From: Anaeromyxobacter diazotrophicus
Lineage (GTDB): Bacteria; Myxococcota; Myxococcia; Myxococcales; Anaeromyxobacteraceae
Direction: 5' to 3'
Length of the DNA: 64,000 bases
NCBI RefSeq assembly: GCF_013340205.1
Contig: NZ_BJTG01000009.1
Location: forward strand, 235,685-299,684
Below, in pieces: positions 9,246 through 18,931 of the stretch. Below the pieces are notes generated by a model. The model was not told the DNA's origin and did no database searches. It was given only the letters and a program-made list of their open reading frames with translations. Made by a program: the position numbers and the translations under genes. The stretch's first letter is position 1, and every line of letters starts with the position of its first letter.

Positions 9246-12146
9246 GTGCCCGACCTGAGCCGCCGCACGTTCCTGCGCTTCGCCGCCGCCAGCGTCGCCG
9301 GCGCCGCCTGCTCGCCCCGGGCGCTGCCGCAGAAGCTCATCCCGTTCCTCGTCCCGCCGGACGAGATCGTCCCCGGCCGCCCGCTCTTCTACCGCACCGT
9401 CTGCCGCGCCTGCCCCGCCGGCTGCGGCGTCACCGCGCGGACGCGCGAGGGCCGGGCCGTGAAGCTGGAGGGGAACCCGGAGGACCCCATCGGCCGGGGC
9501 GCCCTCTGCGCGCGCGGCCAGGCCGAGCTCCAGCACCTCTACGCGCCCGACCGCCTCGCCGGACCGCGCCGGCGCGGAGCGGACGGCCAGCTCGCGCCGG
9601 TCGGCTGGGACGAGGCCGAGGACGCGCTCGCCGCCGCCCTCTCCGCCGCCGCCGCCAAGGGGCCGGGGCGCATCCGGATGCTCACCCGCGCCGAGCCGGG
9701 CAGCGCCGGCGCGGTGCAGAAGGCGCTGCTGCGCGCGCTGGGCGGGCGCGACGAGGACCGCCTGGTGTTCGAGCCGCTCGACCCCATGCCGCTGCGCGCC
9801 GCCGAGGAGGCGCTGTTCGGCGCGCCGCAGCTCCCGGTGCACGATCTCTCCGCCGCCCGCACCGTGGTCGCCTTCGGGGCGGACTTCCTCGAGACCTGGC
9901 TGTCGCCGGTGGAGCTGACCCGGCAGCTCGCCGAGGGGCGCGGCCGGGCCGGCCCCGAGCGGACGCGCCTGTGGTGGGTGGGGCCGCGGCTCTCCGCCAC
10001 CGGCATGAGCGCCGACCGCTGGCTGCGCGCCCGGTCCGGGGGCGAGCTCGCGCTGGCGCTGGCGCTCCTGCGCTGGCTGTTCGAGCCGGGGCACCTGGCG
10101 GCGCTCCCGCCCGAGCTGGCGCCGCTGGCGGGGCGGGTGGCCGCCCTCGACGCCGCCGCCCTGCTGCGGCGCGCCGGCCTCGCCCGCGAGGACCTCGAGG
10201 CCCTCGGCCGCGAGCTCGCCGCCCGGCGCCCGTCGGCGCTGCTCGGGCCCGGCGCCGCGAGCCAGGGGGGCGACGCGACGCAGCTCGCGGCGGTGCTGCT
10301 CCTCTGCAACCTCGCCCTCGGCAACCTGGGCCGGACGGTGCTGCACGGCCTCGATCCGCTCGAGGACCCGCCCGCCCCCTTCGCGGAGGTGAACGGGCTG
10401 CTCGGCGAGTGCGCCGCCGGCGCGGTGGACGTGCTGCTCCTCCACCACGCCGACCCGGTGGGCGCCCTGCCCGCCGCGCTCCGCGCCGGCGACGCGCTCG
10501 CCAGGGTCCCGCTCGTCGTCACCTTCGCCAGCCGCCCGGACGCGAGCGGCGCCCGCGCTCACCTCCACCTCCCGGATCACCACCCGCTGGAGGCGTTCGG
10601 CGAGATCACGCCGCGGCGCGGGGTGGTGGCGCTGGGGCAGCCGGCCATGACGCCGGTCGGCGACACGCGGGCCGCGGCGCAGGTGCTGCTCGAGCTCGGC
10701 GGCCGCCTCCCCCAGCCGGCGGCGCACTTCCCCTTCGGCGATCTCTGGGAGCTGCTGCAGGCGCGCGCCGAGCTGTTCCTCCGCCCCGTCGCCGCCGGCG
10801 CCACCGACCTCGGGCCGGTGCTGCACGCCGCCCAGGAGCGCGGGGGCGTCTACTCCGAGGCGTCGCCCGCCCCGGTGACGCTCGACGCGGCCGCCGCCGC
10901 CCGCTTCCTGACCGCGCCGGCCGAGCCGCCGGCCGCCGCCGCGGCGGGCGCAGGCGCGCTCGACCTGGTGCTCTTCCCCACCGCCTTGCGCGGCGACGGG
11001 CAGGGGCCGCGGCCGCCCTGGCTCGACGAGGTCTCCGACACCGTCACCACCCTCTCGTGGACGGCCTGGGCCGAGCTCTCGCCGGCCACCGCGGCGAGGC
11101 TCGGGCTCGCCGCGGGCGACCTCGTCGCCGTCTCGACCGGCGCCGGCCGCGCGGAGCTGCCGGTCTACCTGTACCCCGGCCTGCGCGACGACGCGGTGGC
11201 CGTCCCGCTGGGAGGCGCGGAGGCGCTGGCGCTCCTCCCCGCCGGCGTCGACGCCGCCTCGGGGGCGCTCGCCTTCGCGGGGCAGCGCGCGGCGGTGGCG
11301 CGGGCCGGCCGCCGGGTGGCGCTGCCGGTGCTGGAGGGCAGCCCCTACCAGGAGGGCCGCGCCATCGTGAAGAACGTCAGCGCGGCCGCGCCGGCCGTGA
11401 AGCGGCCCGACCTCTCGGCGACGATGTACGAGGAGCCGAAGCACCCGGTGCACCGCTGGGCCCTGGCGGTGGACCTCGACAAGTGCACCGGCTGCGACGC
11501 CTGCGTGGTGGCCTGCTACGCCGAGAACAACGTGCCGGTCATGGGGCGCGAGGCGGCGGTGATGGGCCGGCAGATGGGCTGGATCCGGATCGAGCGCTAC
11601 CTGGGCGAGGTGCGCGGCGGCCGGCTCCGCATCGACCTCATGCCCATGATGTGCCAGCAGTGCACCAACGCGCCGTGCGAGCCGGTCTGCCCGGTCTACG
11701 CCACCTACCACACGCCCGAGGGCCTCAACGCGCAGGTCTACAACCGCTGCGTGGGGACCCGCTACTGCTCCAACAACTGCCCGTACAAGGTGCGCACCTT
11801 CAACTGGCGCGACGCCCAGTTCGCGCGCCCCCTCGACTGGCAGCTCAACCCGGACGTCACCGTCCGCTCCAAGGGCGTGATGGAGAAGTGCACCTTCTGC
11901 GTGCAGCGGATCCGCTACGCCGAGGGCGTCGCGAAGGACGAAGGCCGCCCGGTACGCGACGGCGAGATCACGCCCGCCTGCGCCCAGACCTGCCCCGCCC
12001 AGGCCATCGTCTTCGGCGACGCGAACGACCCCACCTCGCGGGTCTCGCGGCTGGCGGCGGCGCCGCGCGGCTTCGCGGCGCTGGAGGAGGTGAACACCCT
12101 CCCCGCCGTCACCTACCTGGCGCGGGTGCGCGAGGAGGACCTGTGA
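9246..12146 (+). CDS. actB: Alternative complex III subunit B, molybdopterin-like and iron-sulfur fusion
   Basis: A 966-residue protein starting at GTG. A twin-arginine signal (LSRRTFLRFAAASVAGAAC) precedes a molybdopterin-oxidoreductase-like domain (about 50-690) and a C-terminal ferredoxin-like domain with four cysteine groups (CTGCDACVVACY, CQQCTNAPCEPVC, CVGTRYCSNNCP, CTFC...CAQTC). This B1-B2 fusion is the hallmark of ActB. The N-terminal domain still has a CRACPAGC...ALC quartet like the cluster site of true molybdoenzymes. In characterised complexes this domain holds no molybdenum. The stop overlaps the actC start. Confidence 0.93.
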   Translation: MPDLSRRTFLRFAAASVAGAACSPRALPQKLIPFLVPPDEIVPGRPLFYRTVCRACPAGCGVTARTREGRAVKLEGNPEDPIGRGALCARGQAELQHLYAPDRLAGPRRRGADGQLAPVGWDEAEDALAAALSAAAAKGPGRIRMLTRAEPGSAGAVQKALLRALGGRDEDRLVFEPLDPMPLRAAEEALFGAPQLPVHDLSAARTVVAFGADFLETWLSPVELTRQLAEGRGRAGPERTRLWWVGPRLSATGMSADRWLRARSGGELALALALLRWLFEPGHLAALPPELAPLAGRVAALDAAALLRRAGLAREDLEALGRELAARRPSALLGPGAASQGGDATQLAAVLLLCNLALGNLGRTVLHGLDPLEDPPAPFAEVNGLLGECAAGAVDVLLLHHADPVGALPAALRAGDALARVPLVVTFASRPDASGARAHLHLPDHHPLEAFGEITPRRGVVALGQPAMTPVGDTRAAAQVLLELGGRLPQPAAHFPFGDLWELLQARAELFLRPVAAGATDLGPVLHAAQERGGVYSEASPAPVTLDAAAAARFLTAPAEPPAAAAAGAGALDLVLFPTALRGDGQGPRPPWLDEVSDTVTTLSWTAWAELSPATAARLGLAAGDLVAVSTGAGRAELPVYLYPGLRDDAVAVPLGGAEALALLPAGVDAASGALAFAGQRAAVARAGRRVALPVLEGSPYQEGRAIVKNVSAAAPAVKRPDLSATMYEEPKHPVHRWALAVDLDKCTGCDACVVACYAENNVPVMGREAAVMGRQMGWIRIERYLGEVRGGRLRIDLMPMMCQQCTNAPCEPVCPVYATYHTPEGLNAQVYNRCVGTRYCSNNCPYKVRTFNWRDAQFARPLDWQLNPDVTVRSKGVMEKCTFCVQRIRYAEGVAKDEGRPVRDGEITPACAQTCPAQAIVFGDANDPTSRVSRLAAAPRGFAALEEVNTLPAVTYLARVREEDL

Positions 12147-13504
12147 GCGCCGCTCCCCCCGTCACCATGGGCCGGCTCCAGGAGGCGGTGGCGGCGGTCC
12201 CGCGCCGCCTCGGGCGCGGCTACTGGCTCCTCGTCGCGCTGGCCGGCGCCTTCGTCCTCTTCGGCGGCTTCTGCTACACCCTCATCATCCGCAACGGGCT
12301 GGTCATGACCGGCCTGCGTCGCCCGGTGATGTGGGGCAACCTCATCACCGACTTCGTCTTCTGGGTCGGCATCGCCCACTCCGGCACGCTCATCAGCGCG
12401 GTGCTGTTCCTGTTCCGGGCCCGCTTCCGCACCGCGGTCTACCGGGTGGCGGAGATGATGACCGTGTTCGGCGTGCTGACCGCGGGCCTGTTCCCCATCT
12501 TCCACCTCGGGCGGCCCTGGTTCGCCTACTGGCTGTTCCCGTATCCCAACCAGCGTCAGCTCTGGGTCAACTTCCGCTCGCCGCTGGTCTGGGACGTCTT
12601 CGCGGTCTCCACCTACCTCACCGTCTCCACCATCTTCCTGCTGGTGGGCATCGCGCCCGACGCGGCCGCCCTGCGCGACGCCGCCAGCGGCTGGCGGCGG
12701 CGCGCGCTCTCCCTGCTCTCCCTCGGCTGGCGGGGCACCGACCTCCAGTGGCGCCACTACACCCGCGCCTACCTGTTCTTCGCGGCCTTCGCCACGCCGC
12801 TGGTCGTGTCGGTGCACAGCGTGGTGTCCTGGGACTTCGCCGTCTCGATCACGCCCGGCTGGCACTCGACGCTCTTCCCGCCCTACTTCGTGGCGGGCGC
12901 CATCCTCTCCGGCGTGGCGATGGTGATCACGCTCGTCATCCCGCTGCGCAAGGCGCTCGGGCTCGAGGCCCTCATCACCCCCCACCACCTCGACATGCTG
13001 GCGCGGCTGGTCCTGTTCGTCTCGCTCATCGTGGCCTACGCCTACGCGGCCGAGATCGTCCTCTCCCTGCGCGCCCCGCCCTCCGACCCGGAGCGCTCGA
13101 CGCTCCTCTGGCGCGCCACCGGCCCGTACGCCCCGCTCTTCTGGACCATGATCACCTGCAACTGCGCCGGGCCCATGCTCCTCGCGCTCCGCCGCGTGCG
13201 CGCCTCCGTGCCCGCCCTGCTCGCCATCTGCCTGGCGGTGAACGTGGGCATGTGGCTCGAGCGCTTCAACATCGTGGTCACCTCGCTCGCCCACGATCGG
13301 CTCCCCTTCTCCTGGCGCCTCTACGCGCCGACCTGGGTGGAGTGGGGGATGACCTTCGGCTCCTTCGGCTGGTTCTTCTTCTGGTTCCTGCTCTCGCTCA
13401 AGCTCTTGCCGGTGGTCTCGGTGGCCGAGATGAAGGAGGAGCTGGCGCACGCGGCGCGCGCCCTGCACGGCGGGCGCGGCGGGGAGGCCGTCCATGCCGG
13501 CTGA
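12143..13504 (+). CDS. actC: Alternative complex III subunit C, NrfD/PsrC-like quinol-oxidising membrane protein
   Basis: A 453-residue integral membrane protein of the NrfD/PsrC family with about ten hydrophobic segments, for example YWLLVALAGAFVLFGG and LITDFVFWVGIAHSGTLI. ActC is the core membrane subunit with a quinone site. The GTG at 12143 shares bases with the actB stop (GTGA) and starts VSAAPPVTMGRLQEAV. The gene overlaps actD by 11 bp. Confidence 0.92.
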   Translation: MSAAPPVTMGRLQEAVAAVPRRLGRGYWLLVALAGAFVLFGGFCYTLIIRNGLVMTGLRRPVMWGNLITDFVFWVGIAHSGTLISAVLFLFRARFRTAVYRVAEMMTVFGVLTAGLFPIFHLGRPWFAYWLFPYPNQRQLWVNFRSPLVWDVFAVSTYLTVSTIFLLVGIAPDAAALRDAASGWRRRALSLLSLGWRGTDLQWRHYTRAYLFFAAFATPLVVSVHSVVSWDFAVSITPGWHSTLFPPYFVAGAILSGVAMVITLVIPLRKALGLEALITPHHLDMLARLVLFVSLIVAYAYAAEIVLSLRAPPSDPERSTLLWRATGPYAPLFWTMITCNCAGPMLLALRRVRASVPALLAICLAVNVGMWLERFNIVVTSLAHDRLPFSWRLYAPTWVEWGMTFGSFGWFFFWFLLSLKLLPVVSVAEMKEELAHAARALHGGRGGEAVHAG

Positions 13505-13985
13505 GGTGCTCGGGACGTTCGCCGATCCGGCCGCCGCGGCGGCCGCCATCCGCGCCCTGCGCGGCGCCGGCTGCCGGGTGCGCGCCGCGATGCCGGCGCC
13601 CTTCCCGGAGGTGGTGGCGGCGCTGGGCCTCCGGCGGAGCCGGCTCGGCTTCGCCACCTGGCCCGGCGCGCTCCTGGGCCTGTGCGTCGGGGTGGCGCTG
13701 CCGGTGGCCACCTCGCTGGCCTGGCCGCTGGTGGTGGGGGGCAAGCCGGTCGTGTCGCTGCCGGCCTTCGTCGTCATCATCTTCGAGCTGACCGTGCTCG
13801 TCGGCTCGCTCACGAACCTGGTGGCCTCGATCGCGCTCGGCTGGACGCGGGGAGGCCTCCGTCCGCTGCCGGGGGGACGCAGCTTCCACGGCGACCGCAT
13901 CGGCGTGCTCGCCAGCGCGGAGGACGGCGCCCTCGCCGAGCGGCTCCTCGCGGCGGCGGGGGCGGAGGAGGTGTCGCGTGCCTGA
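13494..13985 (+). CDS. actD: Alternative complex III subunit D (DUF3341)
   Basis: A 163-residue membrane protein of the DUF3341 family with two central transmembrane segments (about 50-75 and 85-115), as usual for ActD. The family anchors the peripheral subunits; it binds no cofactor. The N-terminal segment VLGTFADPAAAAAAIRALRG resembles the ferredoxin-like fold of other ActD proteins. It overlaps both neighbours, so it is read from the same mRNA. Confidence 0.88.
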   Translation: MPAEVLGTFADPAAAAAAIRALRGAGCRVRAAMPAPFPEVVAALGLRRSRLGFATWPGALLGLCVGVALPVATSLAWPLVVGGKPVVSLPAFVVIIFELTVLVGSLTNLVASIALGWTRGGLRPLPGGRSFHGDRIGVLASAEDGALAERLLAAAGAEEVSRA

Positions 13986-14523
13986 AGGCCGCCGCCCTCG
14001 GTCGCGCGCTCCGGCCGTGCTCGCCGCCGCGGCTCTCGCCGCGCTCCTCGCCGGCTGCGACAACTCCTGGCGCACGGACATGTGGTACCAGCCGTCGCGG
14101 CGGCCGGAGGACCTGCCGCGCCCCGAGCCTGAGCACGCGGTCCCGCTCGGCGCCGCGCCCCGCTACGAGAGCCGCGACGACACCGAGGACCTCCGGAACC
14201 CCGTCGCCGCCGCCCCCGCCTCGCTCGAGCGTGGGAAGGCGATCTTCACCGCCCGCTGCGCGCCCTGCCACGGCCCCGAGGGCCACGGCGGCGGTCCGGT
14301 CTCGCGGTTCTTCCCGGAGGCGCCCGACTTCGCCTACTCGACCATCCGCCGGCGGAGCGACGGCTTCATCTGGGGCACCATCAGCTACGGCGGGAAGGCC
14401 ATGCCGCCGCAGCGCGAGGGCCTCACGGCGCAGGAGCGGTGGGACGTCGTGAACCACGTGCGCCGGATCCAGGCCACCTCGCCCGTCATCGAGGCGCCTG
14501 GCCAGCCGAAGGGCACCCCATGA
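13978..14523 (+). CDS. actE: Alternative complex III subunit E, monohaem cytochrome c lipoprotein
   Basis: A 181-residue protein starting at GTG, with a lipobox (LLAGC, Cys near residue 27) and a single CAPCHGPEGHGGG haem c motif. A methionine in GGKAMPPQREGL is the likely distal haem ligand. ActE is the monohaem partner of ActA in the complex. The start overlaps actD by 8 bp and the stop overlaps the actF start. Confidence 0.91.
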   Translation: MPEGRRPRSRAPAVLAAAALAALLAGCDNSWRTDMWYQPSRRPEDLPRPEPEHAVPLGAAPRYESRDDTEDLRNPVAAAPASLERGKAIFTARCAPCHGPEGHGGGPVSRFFPEAPDFAYSTIRRRSDGFIWGTISYGGKAMPPQREGLTAQERWDVVNHVRRIQATSPVIEAPGQPKGTP

Positions 14524-15611
14524 GCCCGGAGCTCCTGGATCGCGCCGCCGCCGGGCTGGGCCGCCCTGCCGCCCTCGCCGCCGCGGCCGCGGCCGGCCTG
14601 GGCGCGGCCGCGCTCGTCGCCGGTGCGGCCGCCGGCCTCGCCGCGCCCGCCCTGGCGGCGCTGGCCGCGAGCTGGCTCTTCTTCGCCGGCTGCGCCGCGG
14701 GCGGCCTCGCGCTGGCGGCCGCGGTGCGCGTCGCGGGCGGGCGGTGGGCCAGCGCGGTGCTGCCCATCGCCGACGCCTCGGCCGGGTTCTTCCTGCCGGC
14801 GCTCCTCCTCCTGGCGGTGCTGGTCCTCGCGGCCCGCGGCTTCGTGCCCTGGGTGGCGGAGGGGGAGCACCTCGTCGCGACCGGGCTCGTCCTCCGGCAG
14901 CTCGCCGCGACCGCCCTCCTCTTCGGCGCCGGGGCGCGCTTCGTCGGGCGGGTGCGGCGCGGCGAGGCGGGCCTGCGGGTCGGCCGGGCCGGCGTGCTCT
15001 ACCTGCTCCTGTTCGCGCTCGTCCTCTCGCTGTGGGCCTACGACTTCGCCATCGCGCTCGACGAGGGGCCCGCCATCACGGTGCTCCCGGCCTTCTACTT
15101 CATGGGCGCCTTCCTCTCCGGCGTGGCCTGGGTCGGGCTCGTCACCGCCGTGCGCGGCGCCGACGAGCCCGACACCCGCCACGACGTCGGCAAGCTCCTC
15201 TTCGGCCTCCTCATCCTGTGGACGTATCTTCTCTGGTCGATCTTCCTGCCCACCTGGTACGGCAACGTGCCGGAGGAGTCGGTCGCGCTGCTCGCCCGCT
15301 GGCGCGCGCCGTGGAAGGCGGTCTCGATCGCCGTGCTGGCGCTCGTCTCGGCGGGTCCGTTCTGGCTGCTCTTCGCCGAGCCGCTCAAGCGGCGCCGGGC
15401 GACGCTGGCCGCCGGCGCCGGGGCGGTGCTGCTCGGGCTCGCCGCCGAGCGCGTCCTGCTCGTCCTGCCGTCGCTGCGGCTGCCGGGCGGCCCTGCCGCG
15501 GTGGCCGTGGGGGCGCTGGTCATGGCGGGCGTGCTGGGGAGCTTCCTCCTGGCGGTGGGGGCGCGCCTGGGCGCGAGCGGCCTCGGCGCCCACCGCGACG
15601 CTGCTCCTTGA
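14520..15611 (+). CDS. actF: Alternative complex III subunit F, membrane protein
   Basis: A 363-residue integral membrane protein, related to the second half of NrfD-like subunits, with about ten hydrophobic segments (for example VLYLLLFALVLSLWAYDFAIAL and LLFGLLILWTYLLWSIFLP). It is the last subunit of the operon. The ATG overlaps the actE stop (ATGA). No cytochrome oxidase genes follow, although many act operons are linked to them; the terminal oxidase must be encoded elsewhere. Confidence 0.9.
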   Translation: MSPELLDRAAAGLGRPAALAAAAAAGLGAAALVAGAAAGLAAPALAALAASWLFFAGCAAGGLALAAAVRVAGGRWASAVLPIADASAGFFLPALLLLAVLVLAARGFVPWVAEGEHLVATGLVLRQLAATALLFGAGARFVGRVRRGEAGLRVGRAGVLYLLLFALVLSLWAYDFAIALDEGPAITVLPAFYFMGAFLSGVAWVGLVTAVRGADEPDTRHDVGKLLFGLLILWTYLLWSIFLPTWYGNVPEESVALLARWRAPWKAVSIAVLALVSAGPFWLLFAEPLKRRRATLAAGAGAVLLGLAAERVLLVLPSLRLPGGPAAVAVGALVMAGVLGSFLLAVGARLGASGLGAHRDAAP

Positions 15612-15703
15612 CCGCGGGGCGCGGGGTGAAGCGGTCCTCGACGCCCCAGCCGTCCGGGGCTCGCGGGGTTGCACGGCGGGGCCGCCTCTGGCGTGATGGG
15701 CCC

Positions 15704-16660
15704 GTGCACCTCACGCGCTCCTCTCGCCTGGCCCTGGCCAGCGCCGCCCTCGCGCTCGCCGCCCCGGGGGCCGCCCGGGCCTGCTCCATCTGCGGCTGCG
15801 GGGATCCCCTGCTCGCCGCCAGCGACCCGGCCGCCATCAACGGGCAGCTACGGCTCCAGCTCGACACCGAGTACCTGCGGATGGACGCCGGGACCGACGG
15901 CCGGCCCGGCTTCACCGACCAGCTCACGCAGTGGTCGTACCGCTTCAACGTCGTCTACCGCCCGCTCGACGCGCTCTCGCTCACCGCCACCGTCCCGCTC
16001 CTCTCGAAGTCGATCCATACCGTCGGCGGCGGGACCGACGTCACCGCCTCGAGCCTCACCGGCCTCGGCGACGTCGAGGTGGCCGCCCGGTACGCCGTCT
16101 GGACCTCCGTGAACCTCGGGGCGCGCCGGGTGCAGGAGCTCGCCTTCTCGGCCGGGACCTCGGTCCCCACCGGCGCCCACGGTGCGACGGCGCCGGACGG
16201 CTCCCTCGTCGATCCGCACGGCCAGCTCGGGACCGGCGGCTGGGGGCCGTTCGCGGGCGTGCACTACCGGTTCGAGCAGGCGGACTGGATGGCGTTCGCG
16301 AGCCTCTCCTACCGCCTGCGGACGGAGGCGTCGTACTCCGACGCCAGCCGCTACAAGTTCGGCGACGCGCTCCTGTGGAGCGCGCACGGCCAGTACCGGC
16401 CGGCGAGCGCGGTGGCGCTCGACCTCGGGCTCGACGGGCGATACGCGAAGGTCGACCGCGCCACCGCCCCCGGCGGCGTGGCGGCGGACGCCCCGAACAC
16501 CGGCGGCACCGTGCTCTCGGCCGCGCCGGGGGTCTACTTCAACGCCACCGGTAGCGTCTGGCTGTTCCTCCGCGGCCAGGTGCCGGTCTACCAGCGGCTC
16601 TTCGGCGAGCAGGACGTGAAGCCGTCCGTCACCGCGGGCGTCCAGTTCCAGGCGATGTAG
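15704..16660 (+). CDS. Outer-membrane beta-barrel protein with a cysteine cluster after the signal peptide
   Basis: A 318-residue exported protein that I can place only as an outer-membrane barrel. A signal peptide (ending PGAARA) is followed at once by CSICGCGDP, then by alternating beta strands (YRFNVVYRPLDALSLTATVPL and others). The N-terminal CxxCxC motif suggests a metal or redox role, but none is shown. The GTG at 15704 is the only start that keeps the signal peptide in frame; no strong ribosome binding site is seen. It lies 92 bp after actF and may or may not share its transcript. Confidence 0.7.
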   Translation: MHLTRSSRLALASAALALAAPGAARACSICGCGDPLLAASDPAAINGQLRLQLDTEYLRMDAGTDGRPGFTDQLTQWSYRFNVVYRPLDALSLTATVPLLSKSIHTVGGGTDVTASSLTGLGDVEVAARYAVWTSVNLGARRVQELAFSAGTSVPTGAHGATAPDGSLVDPHGQLGTGGWGPFAGVHYRFEQADWMAFASLSYRLRTEASYSDASRYKFGDALLWSAHGQYRPASAVALDLGLDGRYAKVDRATAPGGVAADAPNTGGTVLSAAPGVYFNATGSVWLFLRGQVPVYQRLFGEQDVKPSVTAGVQFQAM

Positions 16661-16706
16661 CCGGTCGCCGCGGCCGGCCGGGGCGCCGCCCCGCGCCGCG
16701 ACCTGC

Positions 16707-16758
16707 TTGACGTAGGGTGCGTCCGTTATATAGGATGCGCTGCTGACCTTAACGGACA
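16707..16758 (+). promoter_or_regulatory. Promoter and putative sulfur operator upstream of sbp
   Basis: -35 TTGACG (16707-16712), 16-bp spacer, -10 TATAGG (16729-16734). Lying across the -10 is CGTCCGTTATATAGGATG (16720-16737), which reads as a 5-8-5 inverted repeat (CGTCC/GGATG). The same 18 bases occur in the cysD promoter on the other strand. An inverted half-site TTAACGGACA follows at 16749-16758. The placement fits a repressor operator; the regulator is unknown. Confidence 0.7.
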
Positions 16759-16775
16759 CTCGATCGGAGACACGC

Positions 16776-17807
16776 ATGTCGCGCACCACGCAGCTCGTCG
16801 GGCTCGCTGCCTTGCTGGCCAGCGCCGCGGCCGCAGCGGCCCACCCCGCCCCCGCCCGCGCCGCCGCCGGCGAGGTGAAGCTCCTCAACGTGTCGTACGA
16901 CCCCACCCGCGAGCTCTACGACGGCGTGAACGCGGCGTTCGCGAAGCGCTGGAAGGAGCGGACCGGCCAGACGGTGCTCGTGAAGCAATCGCACGGCGGC
17001 TCCGGCAAGCAGGCCCGCAGCGTCGTCGACGGGCTCGAGGCGGACGTGGTGACGCTCGCCCTGGCCTACGACGTGGACGCGCTGGCGAAGGCGGGCCTGC
17101 TCGCGGCGAACTGGCAAGAGCGCCTGCCGCACCACGCCGCGCCCTACACCTCCACCATCGTCTTCCTCGTCCGCAAGGGGAACCCGAAGCACCTCCAGGA
17201 CTGGGACGACCTCGTGAAGCCCGGCGTCCAGGTGATCACGCCGAACCCCAAGACCTCCGGCGGCGCTCGCTGGAACTACCTCGCGGCCTGGGCCCATGCG
17301 GCGAGGAAGCCGGGCGGCGACGAGGCGAAGGCCAAGGCGTTCGTGAAGGCGCTCTACAAGAACGTCCCGGTGCTCGACTCCGGCGCGCGCGGAGCGACCA
17401 CCACGTTCGTCGAGCGCGGCCTCGGCGACGTCCTGCTCGCCTGGGAGAACGAGGCGTTCCTCGCCGTCGAGCAGCTCGGTCAGGGCCGGTTCGAGATCGT
17501 GGTGCCGCGGTCGAGCATCCTGGCCGAGCCGCCCGTCGCCGTGGTCGACCAGCACGTGGACCGCCACGGGACGCGCGCGGTGGCGCAGGCCTACCTCGAG
17601 TTCCTCTACACGGCGGAGGGGCAGGAGCTCGCCGCGAAGCACTTCTACCGGCCGCGCGATCCGGCCGTGGCGGCGCGGTACGCAGCCCGCTTCCCCAAGC
17701 TCGACCTCGTCACGGTGGACGGCGCCTTCGGCGGCTGGACCCAGGCCCAGGCCAAGCACTTCGCGGACGGCGGCGTGTTCGACCAGATCTTCACGCCGGG
17801 CTCCTAG
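16776..17807 (+). CDS. sbp: Periplasmic sulfate-binding protein
   Basis: A 343-residue periplasmic binding protein of the Sbp/CysP type with a signal peptide (cleavage near ARAAA, about residue 30). Typical segments are [27 protein letters not shown] and [14 protein letters not shown], which form the sulfate site. It delivers sulfate to the CysTWA transporter, whose genes lie on the opposite strand and converge on this gene. It has its own promoter with the same operator as the cysD promoter. Confidence 0.93.
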   Translation: MSRTTQLVGLAALLASAAAAAAHPAPARAAAGEVKLLNVSYDPTRELYDGVNAAFAKRWKERTGQTVLVKQSHGGSGKQARSVVDGLEADVVTLALAYDVDALAKAGLLAANWQERLPHHAAPYTSTIVFLVRKGNPKHLQDWDDLVKPGVQVITPNPKTSGGARWNYLAAWAHAARKPGGDEAKAKAFVKALYKNVPVLDSGARGATTTFVERGLGDVLLAWENEAFLAVEQLGQGRFEIVVPRSSILAEPPVAVVDQHVDRHGTRAVAQAYLEFLYTAEGQELAAKHFYRPRDPAVAARYAARFPKLDLVTVDGAFGGWTQAQAKHFADGGVFDQIFTPGS

Positions 17808-17819
17808 CCCCGCTCCTCT

Positions 17820-17840
17820 GGCGCGCGCCACCCGCGCGCC
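17820..17840. terminator. Possible bidirectional hairpin between sbp and cysA
   Basis: A perfect 8-bp GC stem (GGCGCGCG/CGCGCGCC) with a 5-base loop lies 13 bp after the sbp stop and 15 bp before the cysA stop. There is no T-tract on either side, so intrinsic termination is not certain. Confidence 0.4.
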
Positions 17841-17854
17841 CGGCCGGGCCATGG

Positions 17855-18931
17855 CTACAGGCGGCTCGCCGTGAGGCTGTCGAGGTCGCCCGGCGCCGCC
17901 GGGAAGACCCGCACCCGCCGCGGCGAGAGGTGGACGGTGTCGCCCGGGGCGAGCGCCAGCGCCTCCGTCTCCCGCGCGTCGAGCTCCACCTCCAGGGCGC
18001 CCGCGTGGCCCGGCGCGCTGAGCTCGACGCGCACCGCGGCGCCGAGCGCCACCACCCGCTCCACGCGCGCCGCGAAGCTCCCCGGCAGCGCCCCGCGGTG
18101 GAGGTCGATCTCGTGGGGGCGGACGTACACGTGCGCCGCCGATCGCCCGGGCGCGCCCGGGGCCGCGAACTCGAGGTCGTGCACGTAGGCCCGCCCCCCG
18201 TCGACGCGCCCGAGGAAGACGTTCACCGCGCCCAGGAACCGCATCACGAACGGGCTCGCGGGGTTCTCGAACACCTGGGCCGGAGCGCCGGACTGTTCGA
18301 CCCGGCCGGCGTTCATGAGGACCACCCGGTCGGCGACCTCGAACGCCTCCTCCTGATCGTGCGTGACGAAGATGCTGGTGACGTGCAGCTCGTCGTGCAG
18401 CCTGCGCAGCCAGCGCCGCAGCTCCTGCCGGACCCGCGCGTCCAGGGCGCCGAACGGCTCGTCGAGGAGCAGGATGCGCGGCGCGGTCGCCAGCGCCCGG
18501 GCGAGCGCCACGCGCTGGCGCTGGCCGCCGGAGAGCTGGTGCGGGTAGCGGTCGCGCAGCCCGTCGAGCTGCACCAGCTGGAGCAGCTCGTCCACCCGGG
18601 CGGCGATCTCGGCGCGCGGCGCCTTGCGCACCGCGAGCGCGAACCCGACGTTGCCGGCGACGGTCATCTGCCGGAAGAGCGCGTAGTGCTGGAACACCAG
18701 CCCGACGTTCCGCTCCCGCGCGCTGCGCGCGGAGACCTCCTCGCCGCCGTGCCGGACCTCGCCCGCGTCCGCGGTCTCCAGCCCCGCCAGGATGCGCAAG
18801 AGGGTGGTCTTCCCGCAGCCCGACGGCCCGAGCAGCGCGACCAGCTCGCCGTCGGGGATGTCGATCGACACGTCGCGCAGTACGGGGTGGCCGCCGAACG
18901 CCTTCGACAGCCCGCGGACCTCGATGCTCAT
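17855..18931 (-). CDS. cysA: Sulfate ABC transporter ATP-binding protein
   Basis: A 358-residue ATPase with Walker [10 protein letters not shown], the signature [15 protein letters not shown], Walker [13 protein letters not shown] and the switch [15 protein letters not shown]-terminal TOBE-like regulatory domain starts near residue 240. It powers sulfate/thiosulfate import through CysT and CysW. The ATG overlaps the cysW stop (ATGA). It is the last gene of the cysDNH-cysTWA operon. Confidence 0.94.
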   Translation of the reverse strand: MSIEVRGLSKAFGGHPVLRDVSIDIPDGELVALLGPSGCGKTTLLRILAGLETADAGEVRHGGEEVSARSARERNVGLVFQHYALFRQMTVAGNVGFALAVRKAPRAEIAARVDELLQLVQLDGLRDRYPHQLSGGQRQRVALARALATAPRILLLDEPFGALDARVRQELRRWLRRLHDELHVTSIFVTHDQEEAFEVADRVVLMNAGRVEQSGAPAQVFENPASPFVMRFLGAVNVFLGRVDGGRAYVHDLEFAAPGAPGRSAAHVYVRPHEIDLHRGALPGSFAARVERVVALGAAVRVELSAPGHAGALEVELDARETEALALAPGDTVHLSPRRVRVFPAAPGDLDSLTASRL

